Below are positions 30,332 to 38,761 of a DNA stretch of 64,000 bases, one piece after another. The notes below the pieces were generated by a model that saw nothing but the letters and a program-made list of their open reading frames with translations, ran no database searches and was not told the DNA's origin. Position numbers and translations under genes: made by a program. How positions within the stretch are numbered: the stretch's first letter is position 1; the number at the start of each line of letters is the position of its first letter. The stretch comes from Bowmanella sp. JS7-9. GTDB lineage: Bacteria; Pseudomonadota; Gammaproteobacteria; Enterobacterales; Alteromonadaceae. Where the stretch lies: contig NZ_JXSY01000018.1 of NCBI RefSeq assembly GCF_004329715.1, positions 310,001 through 374,000 of the forward strand, read 5' to 3'.

Positions 30332-31468
30332 TTATTTTTTAACGGCCGACAAAATACTGAATTTATTGTTGGCCGCAACGACCTGATAACCACCGAACAG
30401 GCGTTTCAATTTTTGTGGATAGTCCAGATGGCGGTTCCCGACAATACGCAGTTCACCGCCTTTGCTCAGACGGTCAAAACTGTCGGTAAACATTTGCCAG
30501 GCAATGTGATCGGTAATGGTATTTTGCTGATGAAAGGGGGGGTTACACACTACGGTGTCGGCACGCTGTTGCACTTGCTCCAAACAGTTACTCCAGATGA
30601 ACTGACATACTGAGGCCTGATCAGGTAGGTTCGTTTCGATATTCAGGCGCGCAGATTCAACTGCCATGTAGGACTCGTCTACCAATGTCAGCGAGCCTGG
30701 CTGACTGTTATGCAACAACGACAGGCCCAGTACGCCATTACCACACCCCAGGTCGATAACCTGCTTGCCGCTTACTTCGGGCAGATGTTCCAGAAAGAAG
30801 CGCGCACCAATATCCAACTGATTACGGGCGAATACGTTAGCATGATGGCGTAAGGTAAATGGGGTATTTTCAAGCGGCCAACTGAGTAAATCTGCCCGCG
30901 CTTCTATACAAGGCGCCGTCGCACGACTGAAAATTAAACGGGACTTTTTCACCGCCAGTGAAGTTTTCGTTTCACCAATATATTTTTCAAACAAAGCCAG
31001 GATCGATGAGGTCACCTGATTGACCTTACCTGCGGCAATAATTTGCGTATCCGGGCTGGCAAGCTGGCGGATTTGCTGCAACTGATATTCCAGCATGGCG
31101 ACGCTTTTGGGTAACTTCAGCAGCACCAGCGGCGCATAGGGCAAGGGTGACAGACTGTTCACCTGCGTTATGCCCTCCAATGGCAGACCGTTGCGCGCCA
31201 GATTCTGTTCCAGAGCCAGTTGCGCAACTTTTGAATCGGTGACCCAAACCGGTTGCTGCGTCGCCAAAAAACAGCCTAACGCACCAAACTCGTCATTGAA
31301 AATCAGCGGTTGGTTTACAGCGATTAAGCCGCTTTCATGTAAGTGGTTGATCAAGTATTGATCTGCCGCGTCCCAGGCTTGCAAGGATTTATGCTGCAAT
31401 CGCGCCGGATAGCGCAACAGTTCCATTGTCTGGTTATTCAGGGTTAAACTGGTGTTCGCTTGATTCAT
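30332..31468 (-). CDS. rlmG: 23S rRNA (guanine1835-N2)-methyltransferase
   Basis: 378 residues, the same length as E. coli RlmG. Two methyltransferase-like domains, the C-terminal one active: motif I VIDLGCGNGVLGLSLL, LVDESYMAVESARLN and motif IV VVCNPPFHQQNTITDHIAW. The signature HANVFARNQLDIGARFFLEHLP strongly matches RlmG rather than RsmC; cited here in shorter form as NVFARNQLDIGARF. Its ATG shares the palindromic CATG with the possible first start of the divergent alkB gene. Confidence 0.95.
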   Translation of the reverse strand: MNQANTSLTLNNQTMELLRYPARLQHKSLQAWDAADQYLINHLHESGLIAVNQPLIFNDEFGALGCFLATQQPVWVTDSKVAQLALEQNLARNGLPLEGITQVNSLSPLPYAPLVLLKLPKSVAMLEYQLQQIRQLASPDTQIIAAGKVNQVTSSILALFEKYIGETKTSLAVKKSRLIFSRATAPCIEARADLLSWPLENTPFTLRHHANVFARNQLDIGARFFLEHLPEVSGKQVIDLGCGNGVLGLSLLHNSQPGSLTLVDESYMAVESARLNIETNLPDQASVCQFIWSNCLEQVQQRADTVVCNPPFHQQNTITDHIAWQMFTDSFDRLSKGGELRIVGNRHLDYPQKLKRLFGGYQVVAANNKFSILSAVKK

Positions 31469-31478
31469 GGTAGGACTA

Positions 31479-32078
31479 ATGACTCACTCACTGTTTGCAC
31501 AACCTCAAACCTGGTGTTTACCGGATGCTGATTTGAGTTATTGGCCGGGATTTCTCAGTGCCCAGGAAGCCGATTTTTATCTGCATACTCTGCAAAGCAG
31601 CCTGGCCTGGCAGCAGGATTCTATCAGACTGTTTGGCGAATTTCGCAAAATTCCGCGCCTGCAAGCCTGGTATGGCGATCAGGGGGTGGCGTACAGCTAT
31701 TCTGGTACCCGCCTGACGGCGAGCCACTGGACACCTGCATTAGAAAGTTTGCGCGACAGAATAGAACAAGCCACCGGTCACAGGTTTAATTCTGTGCTGG
31801 CCAATTTGTATCGGGATGGCAATGACAGCATGGGTTGGCATGCCGATGACGAGCCAGAACTGGGAGACAATCCGGTCATAGTGTCATTGACGCTGGGCGA
31901 GACCAGAGACTTTAAATTGCGTCACAAAACCAGCAAAGATCAGGTAAAAATTGCATTGAGTTCCGGAAGCCTGTTGATTATGGCCGGGGCGACCCAACAT
32001 TGCTGGCAGCACAGTATTGCTAAATCCCGTAAGCCCTGTGGCGTGCGTATCAATTTGACCTTTCGCAGGGTGTTCTGA
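31479..32078 (+). CDS. AlkB-type 2-oxoglutarate/Fe(II)-dependent alkylated-DNA repair dioxygenase
   Basis: 199 residues. Dioxygenase motifs: NLYRDGNDSMGWHADDEPEL (iron ligands HxD), the NVILNLYR-like VLANLYRDG, VSLTLGETRDFKLRH, the distal His in GATQHCWQHS and the RINLTFR motif (2-oxoglutarate arginine). Length and PRLQAWYGD resemble the ALKBH2/3-like bacterial AlkB group. It removes methyl adducts from DNA or RNA bases. The ATG at 31479 has AGGA close upstream; an in-frame ATG at 31467 without a good ribosome-binding site is the alternative. Confidence 0.9.
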   Translation: MTHSLFAQPQTWCLPDADLSYWPGFLSAQEADFYLHTLQSSLAWQQDSIRLFGEFRKIPRLQAWYGDQGVAYSYSGTRLTASHWTPALESLRDRIEQATGHRFNSVLANLYRDGNDSMGWHADDEPELGDNPVIVSLTLGETRDFKLRHKTSKDQVKIALSSGSLLIMAGATQHCWQHSIAKSRKPCGVRINLTFRRVF

Positions 32079-32256
32079 CGTTATAGAAGCGCAGAATTGG
32101 ATAGCAAAAAAATATAACTTTTCCGTACAAAGGCTTAGGGCAAACCGACAAAAATGCGCGTTTTAAAAGCCGTTCTAAAGGACTAGATTTAGCGAATGGG
32201 CGTTGAAGTTTGGCGGCTGACCAGCCCGGGTCCAGCCATTAAGCGAGGGAATTTGG

Positions 32257-32580
32257 ATGAATATTCAAATAGAAATTGAAAAAAAACTCACAGAGCATTT
32301 CCAACCAGCACATCTGGAAGTGATTAACGAAAGTCACCAGCATAACGTGGCACCTGGCTCCGAAACGCACTTTAAAGTGGTACTTGTCACACCAAAATTC
32401 AGCGGAGAGCGTCTGATTAACCGTCACCGTGCGGTCAATGCGGTGTTGAAAGAAGAATTGGCCAACAAAATCCACGCGCTGGCATTACACACCTATACCG
32501 ACTCTGAATGGCAGGGGTTGTACGGTGGTGCGCCGGATTCGCCGGCTTGTTTGGGCGGCATGAAGCGCCGCGTGAGTTAA
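32257..32580 (+). CDS. bolA: BolA family protein
   Basis: 107 residues. BolA signatures: [20 protein letters not shown], the His/Cys-type metal residue in [34 protein letters not shown] and the late [14 protein letters not shown]-like segment. BolA acts with monothiol glutaredoxins in Fe-S handling and as a stress-responsive transcription factor. Monocistronic, with a hairpin terminator directly after. Confidence 0.95.
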   Translation: MNIQIEIEKKLTEHFQPAHLEVINESHQHNVAPGSETHFKVVLVTPKFSGERLINRHRAVNAVLKEELANKIHALALHTYTDSEWQGLYGGAPDSPACLGGMKRRVS

Positions 32581-32587
32581 ATTCCAG

Positions 32588-32612
32588 GCCCGGTTATCTG
32601 ACCGGGCTTTTT
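32588..32612 (+). terminator. Terminator after bolA
   Basis: GCCCGGT (32588-32594), loop TATCTG, ACCGGGC (32601-32607), then T5. Confidence 0.9.
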
Positions 32613-32639
32613 GTTTCTGCGAAAAATACGTTAAGCATT

Positions 32640-32657
32640 TGTAATTAAAATGTAATT
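32640..32657 (+). promoter_or_regulatory. Perfect TGTAATT-N4-TGTAATT direct repeat before the TRAP operon
   Basis: TGTAATT at 32640-32646 and 32651-32657 are separated by AAAA. The 18-bp site is nearly identical to the first two repeats before the Oar-like receptor (TGTAATT-gaaa-TGTAACG). It has the geometry of PhoB/OmpR-family operators and would lie just upstream of the TRAP promoter. Confidence 0.5.
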
Positions 32658-32690
32658 TCCTGCTTTTCATCACTGTGCTTTTTAGTAATC

Positions 32691-32718
32691 ATGTCTCTAC
32701 TTGTTGGTAAAGAGACAT
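32691..32718 (+). promoter_or_regulatory. 8-bp hairpin covering the dctQ ribosome-binding site
   Basis: ATGTCTCT (32691-32698) and AGAGACAT (32711-32718) are perfectly complementary across a 12-nt loop. The right arm contains the only purine-rich Shine-Dalgarno-like stretch before the GTG start at 32721. In RNA it would hide the ribosome-binding site; in DNA it could be an operator. Confidence 0.5.
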
Positions 32719-32720
32719 AA

Positions 32721-33233
32721 GTGGTTGTGAAGAGTTGGGTTGCCCTGATTGACAGGTTGAGTTTGCGGCTGAGCCAGATTGTGAGCTGGTTTGGACTGGT
32801 AATGGTGCTGTTGACCCTCGCTGTGGTTGTATTGCGATACGGATTTGATCTTGGCTGGGTTGCCATGCAGGAAACCGTGATGTATCTGCATGCCTGTGTA
32901 TTCATGCTCGGCGCATCCTATACCTTTAGCGTGGATAAACATGTTCGGGTTGACGTGTTTTACAGCAAAATGTCCGCTAACAGGCAGCATTGGGTCAATC
33001 TGTGCGGTGGGATCTTTTTGTTAATACCTGTCTGCCTGTTTATCTTCATTGCCAGCTGGGAGTATGTCATCGCCGCCTGGCAGACCATGGAACGTTCTAA
33101 CGAAGCCGGTGGTTTACCGCTGGTTTACGCACTTAAAACCCTGATATTACTCTTCTCCGGCCTGATGTTATTGCAGGGGCTGGCTGATGTGCTTCGACAT
33201 GCCATCGCCATTGGTCAGCGGGAGGCTCGCTGA
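32721..33233 (+). CDS. TRAP transporter small permease (DctQ-type)
   Basis: 170 residues with four predicted membrane helices (about 18-40, 52-72, 88-110, 130-152), the DctQ layout, including LRYGFDLGWVAMQETVMYLHA and the conserved Arg/Tyr-rich segment. It pairs with the large permease to form the membrane part of a tripartite ATP-independent transporter. Start is GTG at 32721 (alternative GTG at 32727). Its TGA overlaps the ATG of the next gene by one base. Confidence 0.9.
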   Translation: MVVKSWVALIDRLSLRLSQIVSWFGLVMVLLTLAVVVLRYGFDLGWVAMQETVMYLHACVFMLGASYTFSVDKHVRVDVFYSKMSANRQHWVNLCGGIFLLIPVCLFIFIASWEYVIAAWQTMERSNEAGGLPLVYALKTLILLFSGLMLLQGLADVLRHAIAIGQREAR

Positions 33234-34603
33234 TGGAATGGTTATCACTAGTGATGTTCGCGCTGGTTTGTGTGGTGCTGTTATTTGGTTACCCGGTGGC
33301 ATTCTCGCTGGCCGGTACCGCGTTGTTATTTGCGGGCCTGGGTTATCTGACCGGTACGTTTGATGGCGCGTTTTTACAGGCCATGCCCAATCGTTTGTAT
33401 GGGATTATGACCAACCAAACACTGCTGGCGGTGCCTCTGTTCGTGTTTATGGGCGTGGTATTGGAAAAAGCCAAAATCGCCGAACAATTACTCCTGACTA
33501 TGTCAGGAGTATTCGGACGTCTGCGCGGTGGCTTGGCGATATCCGTGATTTTGGTGGGAATGTTGCTCGCAGCCAGTACCGGTATCGTCGGCGCGACCGT
33601 GGTCACGATGGGGCTGTTGTCATTGCCCAGCATGCTCAAACAGGGCTATCACCCTGCGTTCGCCACAGGCAGTATTTGCGCGACCGGCACACTGGGGCAG
33701 ATTATTCCGCCATCCATTGCGCTGGTATTACTGGGGGATGTGTTGTCCAGTTCCTATCAGCAGGCGCAATTAAAACAGGGTATTTTCTCACCTGAATCAG
33801 TGTCGGTTGGTGATCTGTTTATTGGCGCATTGTTGCCGGGCTTAATGCTGGTGTTGCTGTATATGCTTTACACCGTGCTGGTGGCGATATTCAAACCGGA
33901 TTGGTTGCCGGCACCTGCCAAGCAGCAGCAGTCCATAAAACTGGCCGATGTTGCGCAGTCCCTGTTGCCGCCGCTGTTACTTATTTTTGCCGTACTGGGC
34001 TCTATTTTACTCGGCTATGCCACGCCGACAGAGGCGGCGGGGGTTGGGGCGAGCGGTGCATTGCTCATTGCGCTGTTGAAACGTCAGCTTACTCTGGCTC
34101 GCTTACAGGAGATTTTGCTCAACACGCTGACTGTGACCAGTATGGTCTTCCTGATCCTGATTGGCGCGGCGTTGTTTTCGTTGGTGTTTCGTGGGTTTGG
34201 CGGTGAATCACTGATTCATCATCTGTTTGATAATTTGCCAGGTGGCGTGTTGACCGCCATGTTTGTGGTCATGCTGGTGATTTTTCTGCTCGGCTTTATT
34301 CTGGATTTTATTGAAATCACCTTTATCGTAGTACCGCTGGTGGGCCCGGTTTTACTGATGATGGGGGTCGATCCTATCTGGTTGGGGATCATGATTGCAC
34401 TTAACCTGCAAACCTCATTCCTGACCCCGCCATTTGGTTTTGCCCTGTTTTATCTGCGCGGCGTAGCGCCGCCGGACGTTAAGACCGCGGATATCTATCG
34501 CGGTGTTGTACCCTTTGTTGTTATTCAATTGCTGTTACTGGTGGGCCTAGCGGTTTGGCCCGAACTTGCCACCTGGCTGCCGGACTATCTGCAGCAAGGC
34601 TAG
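33233..34603 (+). CDS. TRAP transporter large permease (DctM-type)
   Basis: 456 residues, about 12 membrane helices. DctM features: FALVCVVLLFGYPVAFSLAG at the start, GVVLEKAKIAEQLL, ATVVTMGLLSLPSMLKQGY, GTLGQIIPPSIALVLLGD, and GFILDFIEITFIVVPLVGP later in the protein. This subunit carries substrate with Na+. The gene is translationally coupled to dctQ and lies 14 nt before the binding-protein gene. Confidence 0.94.
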   Translation: MEWLSLVMFALVCVVLLFGYPVAFSLAGTALLFAGLGYLTGTFDGAFLQAMPNRLYGIMTNQTLLAVPLFVFMGVVLEKAKIAEQLLLTMSGVFGRLRGGLAISVILVGMLLAASTGIVGATVVTMGLLSLPSMLKQGYHPAFATGSICATGTLGQIIPPSIALVLLGDVLSSSYQQAQLKQGIFSPESVSVGDLFIGALLPGLMLVLLYMLYTVLVAIFKPDWLPAPAKQQQSIKLADVAQSLLPPLLLIFAVLGSILLGYATPTEAAGVGASGALLIALLKRQLTLARLQEILLNTLTVTSMVFLILIGAALFSLVFRGFGGESLIHHLFDNLPGGVLTAMFVVMLVIFLLGFILDFIEITFIVVPLVGPVLLMMGVDPIWLGIMIALNLQTSFLTPPFGFALFYLRGVAPPDVKTADIYRGVVPFVVIQLLLLVGLAVWPELATWLPDYLQQG

Positions 34604-34617
34604 ATGGAGATATCAAT

Positions 34618-35709
34618 ATGAAATCCTGGATTGTAAAACTTACCGCAGTCACCTCCCTGCTAGGATTGGTTGCTTGTGGGCCGCAAGCAACGGAAAAAGC
34701 GGCACAAGCAACGCCGCAGCAAACCTATGAATGGAAAATGGTCACGACCTGGCCAAAAAACTTTCCCGGTCTCGGACGTGGGCCGGAAACGTTCGCTGAA
34801 TATGTAGACAAAATGTCAGGTGGTCGCCTTAAAGTAAAAGTGTATGGCGCAGGTGAGGTAGTGCCCTGGGATCAGGTATTCGATGCGGTATCCGCCGGTA
34901 CCGTGGAAATGGGGCACTCTGCCGGTTACTACTGGAAGGGTAAAGCGCCGGCCGCGCAACTTTTCGCGGCGATTCCGTTTGGCATGAATGTGCAGGAAAT
35001 GAATGGCTGGTTTCATTATGGTGGCGGGATCGAACTGTGGCGGGAAACCTATAAACCATTTGGCGTAATCCCATTCGCAGGTGGCAATACCGGCGTGCAG
35101 ATGGCGGGCTGGTTTAAAAAAGAAATTAACAGTATTGAGGATTTACAGGGTCTGAAAATGCGTATTCCCGGTCTCGGTGGTGAAGTACTGAAAAAGCTCG
35201 GTGGGGTGCCGGTCGCCATGTCGGGCGGGGAACTGTTTACCGCGCTGCAAACCGGTGCCCTAGATGCAACGGAGTGGGTAGGTCCATATAATGACCGCGC
35301 CTTTGGCCTGTATAAAGCAGCCAATTATTACTATTACTCCGGTTGGCATGAGCCGGGCACGGCGCTGGAATTTATCGTCAACGAAAAAGCCTACAACAGC
35401 CTGCCGGATGATCTGAAAGCCATCGTAGAAGTCGCCACCAAAGCCGTCAATCAGGATATGCTGGATGAATACACCGCACGCAACAGTGAAGCGATGCACA
35501 GCCTGCAAACTGAACACAATGTAGATATGCGTCCTTTACCTGCAGAAGTCATGGCGCAATTGAAAGCTGCCAGCGATGAGGTGTTGCTGGAACAGGCCGC
35601 AGCTGATGCGCAATTTGCCAAAGTGTTGGCGTCTTATCAGGCATTTCAGCGTTCAGCGTCGGCTTATCACAAGATTTCAGAGCTTGAATATTACAAAAAT
35701 CGCGAGTAA
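34618..35709 (+). CDS. TRAP transporter solute-binding lipoprotein (DctP family, 2-oxoacid/TakP-like)
   Basis: 363 residues. The N terminus has a lipobox, LLGLVAC, with Cys20 followed by a Thr/Ala/Gln-rich linker, so the protein is probably lipid-anchored. The body matches the TakP branch of DctP proteins: [58 protein letters not shown] with the substrate-binding Arg, DATEWVGPYNDRAFG and GWHEPGTALEF. TakP-like proteins bind pyruvate and other 2-oxoacids or lactate with a cation; the exact ligand is inference. The ATG at 34618 with GGAG upstream is preferred. Gene order is Q-M-P. Confidence 0.9.
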   Translation: MKSWIVKLTAVTSLLGLVACGPQATEKAAQATPQQTYEWKMVTTWPKNFPGLGRGPETFAEYVDKMSGGRLKVKVYGAGEVVPWDQVFDAVSAGTVEMGHSAGYYWKGKAPAAQLFAAIPFGMNVQEMNGWFHYGGGIELWRETYKPFGVIPFAGGNTGVQMAGWFKKEINSIEDLQGLKMRIPGLGGEVLKKLGGVPVAMSGGELFTALQTGALDATEWVGPYNDRAFGLYKAANYYYYSGWHEPGTALEFIVNEKAYNSLPDDLKAIVEVATKAVNQDMLDEYTARNSEAMHSLQTEHNVDMRPLPAEVMAQLKAASDEVLLEQAAADAQFAKVLASYQAFQRSASAYHKISELEYYKNRE

Positions 35710-35738
35710 TTCTGCTCGTCCGAGTTGTTATCAGCTAG

Positions 35739-35768
35739 TGCGCCGATAGAATGGGCGCACTTTTTTTT
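35739..35768 (+). terminator. Terminator after the TRAP operon
   Basis: GTGCGCC (35739-35745) pairs with GGCGCAC (35754-35760), followed by T8. Confidence 0.93.
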
Positions 35769-35781
35769 CAGGAAGAACTAA

Positions 35782-36957
35782 ATGATTATCCAACCGAAGA
35801 TCCGAGGTTTTATTTGTACCAACGCGCATCCGGTGGGTTGTGCCGCCAATGTGGCCGAACAAATTGCCTATGTTAAGCAACAGGGCGAAGTGGCAGGCCC
35901 TAAGCGTGTGCTGATTCTGGGCTGCTCGACCGGTTATGGTCTGGCTTCCCGCATTGTGTCTGCATTTGGTTGTGGTGCTGATACCCTCGGGGTGTGCTTT
36001 GAAAAAGAGCCGTCCGAGCGCAAAACCGCCACGGCCGGTTGGTACAATGTGGCTGCGTTTCACCAGGAAGCAAAAGCAGCAGGCTTGTATGCACGCACTC
36101 TTAATGGCGATGCCTTCTCTAATGAAATGAAAGCCGACGTCATTGAGGCGATCAAACAGGATATGGGGCAGGTAGATCTGGTGATTTACAGCCTGGCAGC
36201 CCCGCGCCGTACCGACCCGGTGAGCGGCGAAGTGTATAAATCTACCCTGAAACCTGTGGGTAAGGCTTACACCACCAAGACCTATGACACAGACAAAGAT
36301 CTGGTGCATGAGATTTCTCTTGAGCCTGCGAACGAAGAGGAAATCTTCAATACCGTTAAAGTCATGGGCGGGGAAGATTGGGAGTTGTGGTTACAGGCTC
36401 TGAATGACGCCGGTGTCCTGGCCGAAGGCTGTAAAACCACAGCTTATACCTATATAGGTAAAGAATTGACCTGGCCAATCTATGGTCACGCTACGATCGG
36501 TAAAGCGAAAGAAGATCTGGACCGTGCTGCGGCACAAATTAATCAGCGTTATGCGGATAAAAAGGTGCAGGCTTATGTGTCGTCGCTGAAGGCACTGGTT
36601 ACTCAGGCCAGTTCCGCAATTCCGGTGATGCCGCTGTATATCTCGCTGATTTATAAGGTGATGAAGCAGGAAGGTACCCATGAAGGCTGTATAGAGCAGA
36701 TTTATGGATTGTTTAACGACAAGTTGCTTGCCGATGCGCCAGAAACTGATGAAGCCAAGCGCTTGCGGATGGATGGTAAGGAGACCAACGATGCGACTCA
36801 GGCAAAAATCAAAGCACTGTGGGATCAGGTCACGCAGGACAATTTCCACGAGTTAAGCGATTACGCAGGGTATCACCATGAATTTCTGCGTTTGTTCGGT
36901 TTTGATGTGGCAGGTGTTGACTACGAAGCCGATGTATCACCGTTGGCCGATTGGTAA
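35782..36957 (+). CDS. fabV: Trans-2-enoyl-CoA / enoyl-ACP reductase FabV
   Basis: 391 residues, the FabV size class (about 400). Landmarks: MIIQPKIRGFICTNAHPVGC, the NADH-binding VLILGCSTGYGLASRI, SERKTATAGWYN, DLVIYSLAAPRRTDP, and the active-site region YIGKELTWPIYGHATIGKAK with the Tyr-x8-Lys pair. It reduces the enoyl group in the last step of fatty-acid elongation with NADH and is intrinsically insensitive to triclosan. GGAAG precedes the ATG. Flanked by terminators, so monocistronic. Confidence 0.96.
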   Translation: MIIQPKIRGFICTNAHPVGCAANVAEQIAYVKQQGEVAGPKRVLILGCSTGYGLASRIVSAFGCGADTLGVCFEKEPSERKTATAGWYNVAAFHQEAKAAGLYARTLNGDAFSNEMKADVIEAIKQDMGQVDLVIYSLAAPRRTDPVSGEVYKSTLKPVGKAYTTKTYDTDKDLVHEISLEPANEEEIFNTVKVMGGEDWELWLQALNDAGVLAEGCKTTAYTYIGKELTWPIYGHATIGKAKEDLDRAAAQINQRYADKKVQAYVSSLKALVTQASSAIPVMPLYISLIYKVMKQEGTHEGCIEQIYGLFNDKLLADAPETDEAKRLRMDGKETNDATQAKIKALWDQVTQDNFHELSDYAGYHHEFLRLFGFDVAGVDYEADVSPLADW

Positions 36958-36987
36958 AAACTCAGAAGTCATCTATTACTTCTTTAC

Positions 36988-37013
36988 GAAAAGCAGGCTT
37001 AGGTCTGCTTTTC
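36988..37013 (+). terminator. Terminator after fabV
   Basis: AAAAGCAG (36989-36996) pairs with CTGCTTTT (37005-37012) across an 8-nt loop; the T run is interrupted (TTTTCATTTATTT). Confidence 0.75.
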
Positions 37014-37122
37014 ATTTATTTACCAGCTTTTTACATAAAAAAGCGTTTAAACAACAATTTGCGTAGCGAACAGGCGAGCATTGATGCTAAAATTCCGTGC
37101 TTAAGTCAATCCTTATAAAACT

Positions 37123-37423
37123 ATCGGGCGATGGAATGCTGAGCGATTTTATGCGCACGGTGTCGCCGATTAAAAACATCAGCACCAAGGAATTACGAAT
37201 AACACAAGGCGTGTCACATGACCCGACCTGATGTTGTTGTGAGTGGTGGGTAAGGATTGAGTATCCCCCGACGCACCGCCAGACGTGCATCGCACTGAAT
37301 GGCCGGACGGCGCGGGAGACGCTGAAATGCGGAGAACCTGTAGACGTATTCCGGTAGCGCCGGAATAAAGCAGGCCTGAACAGAATTCGGTTCTTTTTTA
37401 TTTTCAGAGTAGTGCAATTGCAT
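37123..37423 (+). ncRNA. Candidate structured leader RNA of the nqr operon
   Basis: The 466-bp gap between fabV and nqrA holds no convincing gene but has clear RNA structure. A TATAAA at 37114-37119 would start transcription near 37125. Helices seen: ATCG-g-GCGA (37123-37131) with TCGCCGAT (37163-37170); AACATCAG (37175-37182) with CTGATGTT (37228-37235), 8 perfect pairs; GTGGTGGG (37243-37250) with CCC-gacgc-ACCGC (37267-37279) capped by GGAT/ATCC; TATTCCGG (37347-37354) with CCGGAATA (37360-37367). The 37179-37184 strand can instead pair with TGCTGA at 37137-37142, so two states are possible. The G+C content of the 3' half is well above its surroundings. No known riboswitch consensus is recognised. 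An sRNA rather than a leader is possible. A 26-codon open frame (37151-37231) lies inside. Confidence 0.5.
37333..37404 (+). terminator. Terminator-like end of the nqr leader (attenuator candidate)
   Basis: AGAACC (37333-37338) can pair with GGTTCT (37389-37394), enclosing the 37347-37367 hairpin, and is followed by TTTTTATTTT. A smaller alternative is GAAC (37378-37381) with GTTC (37390-37393). It ends 19 nt before the nqrA ATG, where a riboswitch expression platform or attenuator would sit. Confidence 0.45.
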
Positions 37424-38758
37424 ATGATAAAAATCAAACATGGCTTAGACCTCCCAATTCAGGGAGCGCCTCAACAGGCCATCCAGGACGGTAACGCGGT
37501 CACCCGTGTTGCAGTGTTGGGTGAAGAATATGTTGGTATGCGCCCCACCATGCACGTGCAGGTGGGTGATGTAGTGAAAAAGGGTCAGGTTCTTTTTGAA
37601 GACAAAAAGAACCCTGGCGTGAAATTCACTGCACCAGCAGCCGGTACCGTAACTGAAGTCAATCGCGGTGAGAAACGCGTTCTGCAATCAGTGGTCATTG
37701 AAATCAGCGGTGATGAACAGGAAGTATTTCCTGCGTTCGCCGATGTAGCCAATGCTGATGCTCAAGAACTGCGTACTGCGCTGGTAAACAGTGGTCTTTG
37801 GACCGCACTGCGTACCCGCCCGTTCTCAAAAGTAGCTGCGGTTGATGGCAACCCTCACTCAATCTTTGTGAACGCCATGGATACTAATCCTCTGGCGGCG
37901 GATCCTGCGGTCATTATCGCAGCGCGCAAAGACGACTTTGAGCGTGGTTTGCAGGTACTGAACAAACTGACCAGCGGAAAAGTGTTCGTCAGCAAAGCCC
38001 CGGGCGCGTCTGTGTCAGTCGGTCAGGCGAAGGTTGATGTAAACGAATTCGCGGGCCCACACCCGGCCGGATTGGTTGGCACACATATCCATTTCCTCGA
38101 CCCGGTTGGTGCGAAGAAAGTTGTTTGGCATATCGGTTATCAGGATGTGATTGCATTCGGTGCATTCGTTGCGACCGGTAAGATTGACTCAAGCCGCGTT
38201 GTTGCGCTGGCTGGCCCAATGGCGAAAAACCCACGTTTAGTGAAAACCTTGCTGGGTGCCTCATTGGAGCAACTGACGGCGGGTGAACTACAGGACGGTG
38301 ACGTGCGCGTTATCTCTGGTTCTGTACTGCACGGTCAAAAATCTGCAGGTGTGCACGCCTATCTGGGTCGTTATCACACTGCGGTTGCTGCACTTGCCGA
38401 AGGTTATGAGAAAAAGCTGTTTGGTTGGTTAGCGCCTGGTTCAGATATGCACTCGGTAACACGTGCTTACTTAGGCCACCTGAGCCCTAAACGTTTGTTT
38501 AATATGACTACCAGCACTAATGGTTCTGATCGTTCAATGGTACCAATCGGTAACTATGAGCGTGTTATGCCGTTGGACATCCTGCCGACTCTGTTGTTGC
38601 GTGACCTGATTGCCGGTGATACCGACAGCGCGCAAGCCATGGGGTGTTTAGAGCTGGATGAAGAAGATTTAGCACTGTGTACCTACGTTTGCCCGGGCAA
38701 ATATAACTACGGCCCAATTCTGCGTAGCGTGCTGACCACCATCGAGAAAGAGGGGTAA
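37424..38758 (+). CDS. nqrA: Na+-translocating NADH:quinone reductase subunit A
   Basis: 444 residues. Starts [16 protein letters not shown], as in Vibrio NqrA, with an early biotinyl/lipoyl-like barrel segment ([19 protein letters not shown]) and [22 protein letters not shown]. NqrA is the cytoplasmic subunit near the quinone site. The ATG at 37424 matches the family start; only a weak AGAG ribosome-binding site precedes it. First gene of the operon, 3 nt before nqrB. Confidence 0.96.
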   Translation: MIKIKHGLDLPIQGAPQQAIQDGNAVTRVAVLGEEYVGMRPTMHVQVGDVVKKGQVLFEDKKNPGVKFTAPAAGTVTEVNRGEKRVLQSVVIEISGDEQEVFPAFADVANADAQELRTALVNSGLWTALRTRPFSKVAAVDGNPHSIFVNAMDTNPLAADPAVIIAARKDDFERGLQVLNKLTSGKVFVSKAPGASVSVGQAKVDVNEFAGPHPAGLVGTHIHFLDPVGAKKVVWHIGYQDVIAFGAFVATGKIDSSRVVALAGPMAKNPRLVKTLLGASLEQLTAGELQDGDVRVISGSVLHGQKSAGVHAYLGRYHTAVAALAEGYEKKLFGWLAPGSDMHSVTRAYLGHLSPKRLFNMTTSTNGSDRSMVPIGNYERVMPLDILPTLLLRDLIAGDTDSAQAMGCLELDEEDLALCTYVCPGKYNYGPILRSVLTTIEKEG

Positions 38759-38761
38759 TCC

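Noticed and set aside
37151-37231. 26-codon plus-strand frame inside the nqr leader as a leader peptide
   Set aside because: No Shine-Dalgarno before its ATG and no run of regulatory codons; kept only as a note to the leader feature.
37087-37437. 116-codon minus-strand frame in the nqr leader
   Set aside because: No ribosome-binding site at its start, no recognisable domain, and it would run antisense to a region with strong RNA helices and into the nqrA start.
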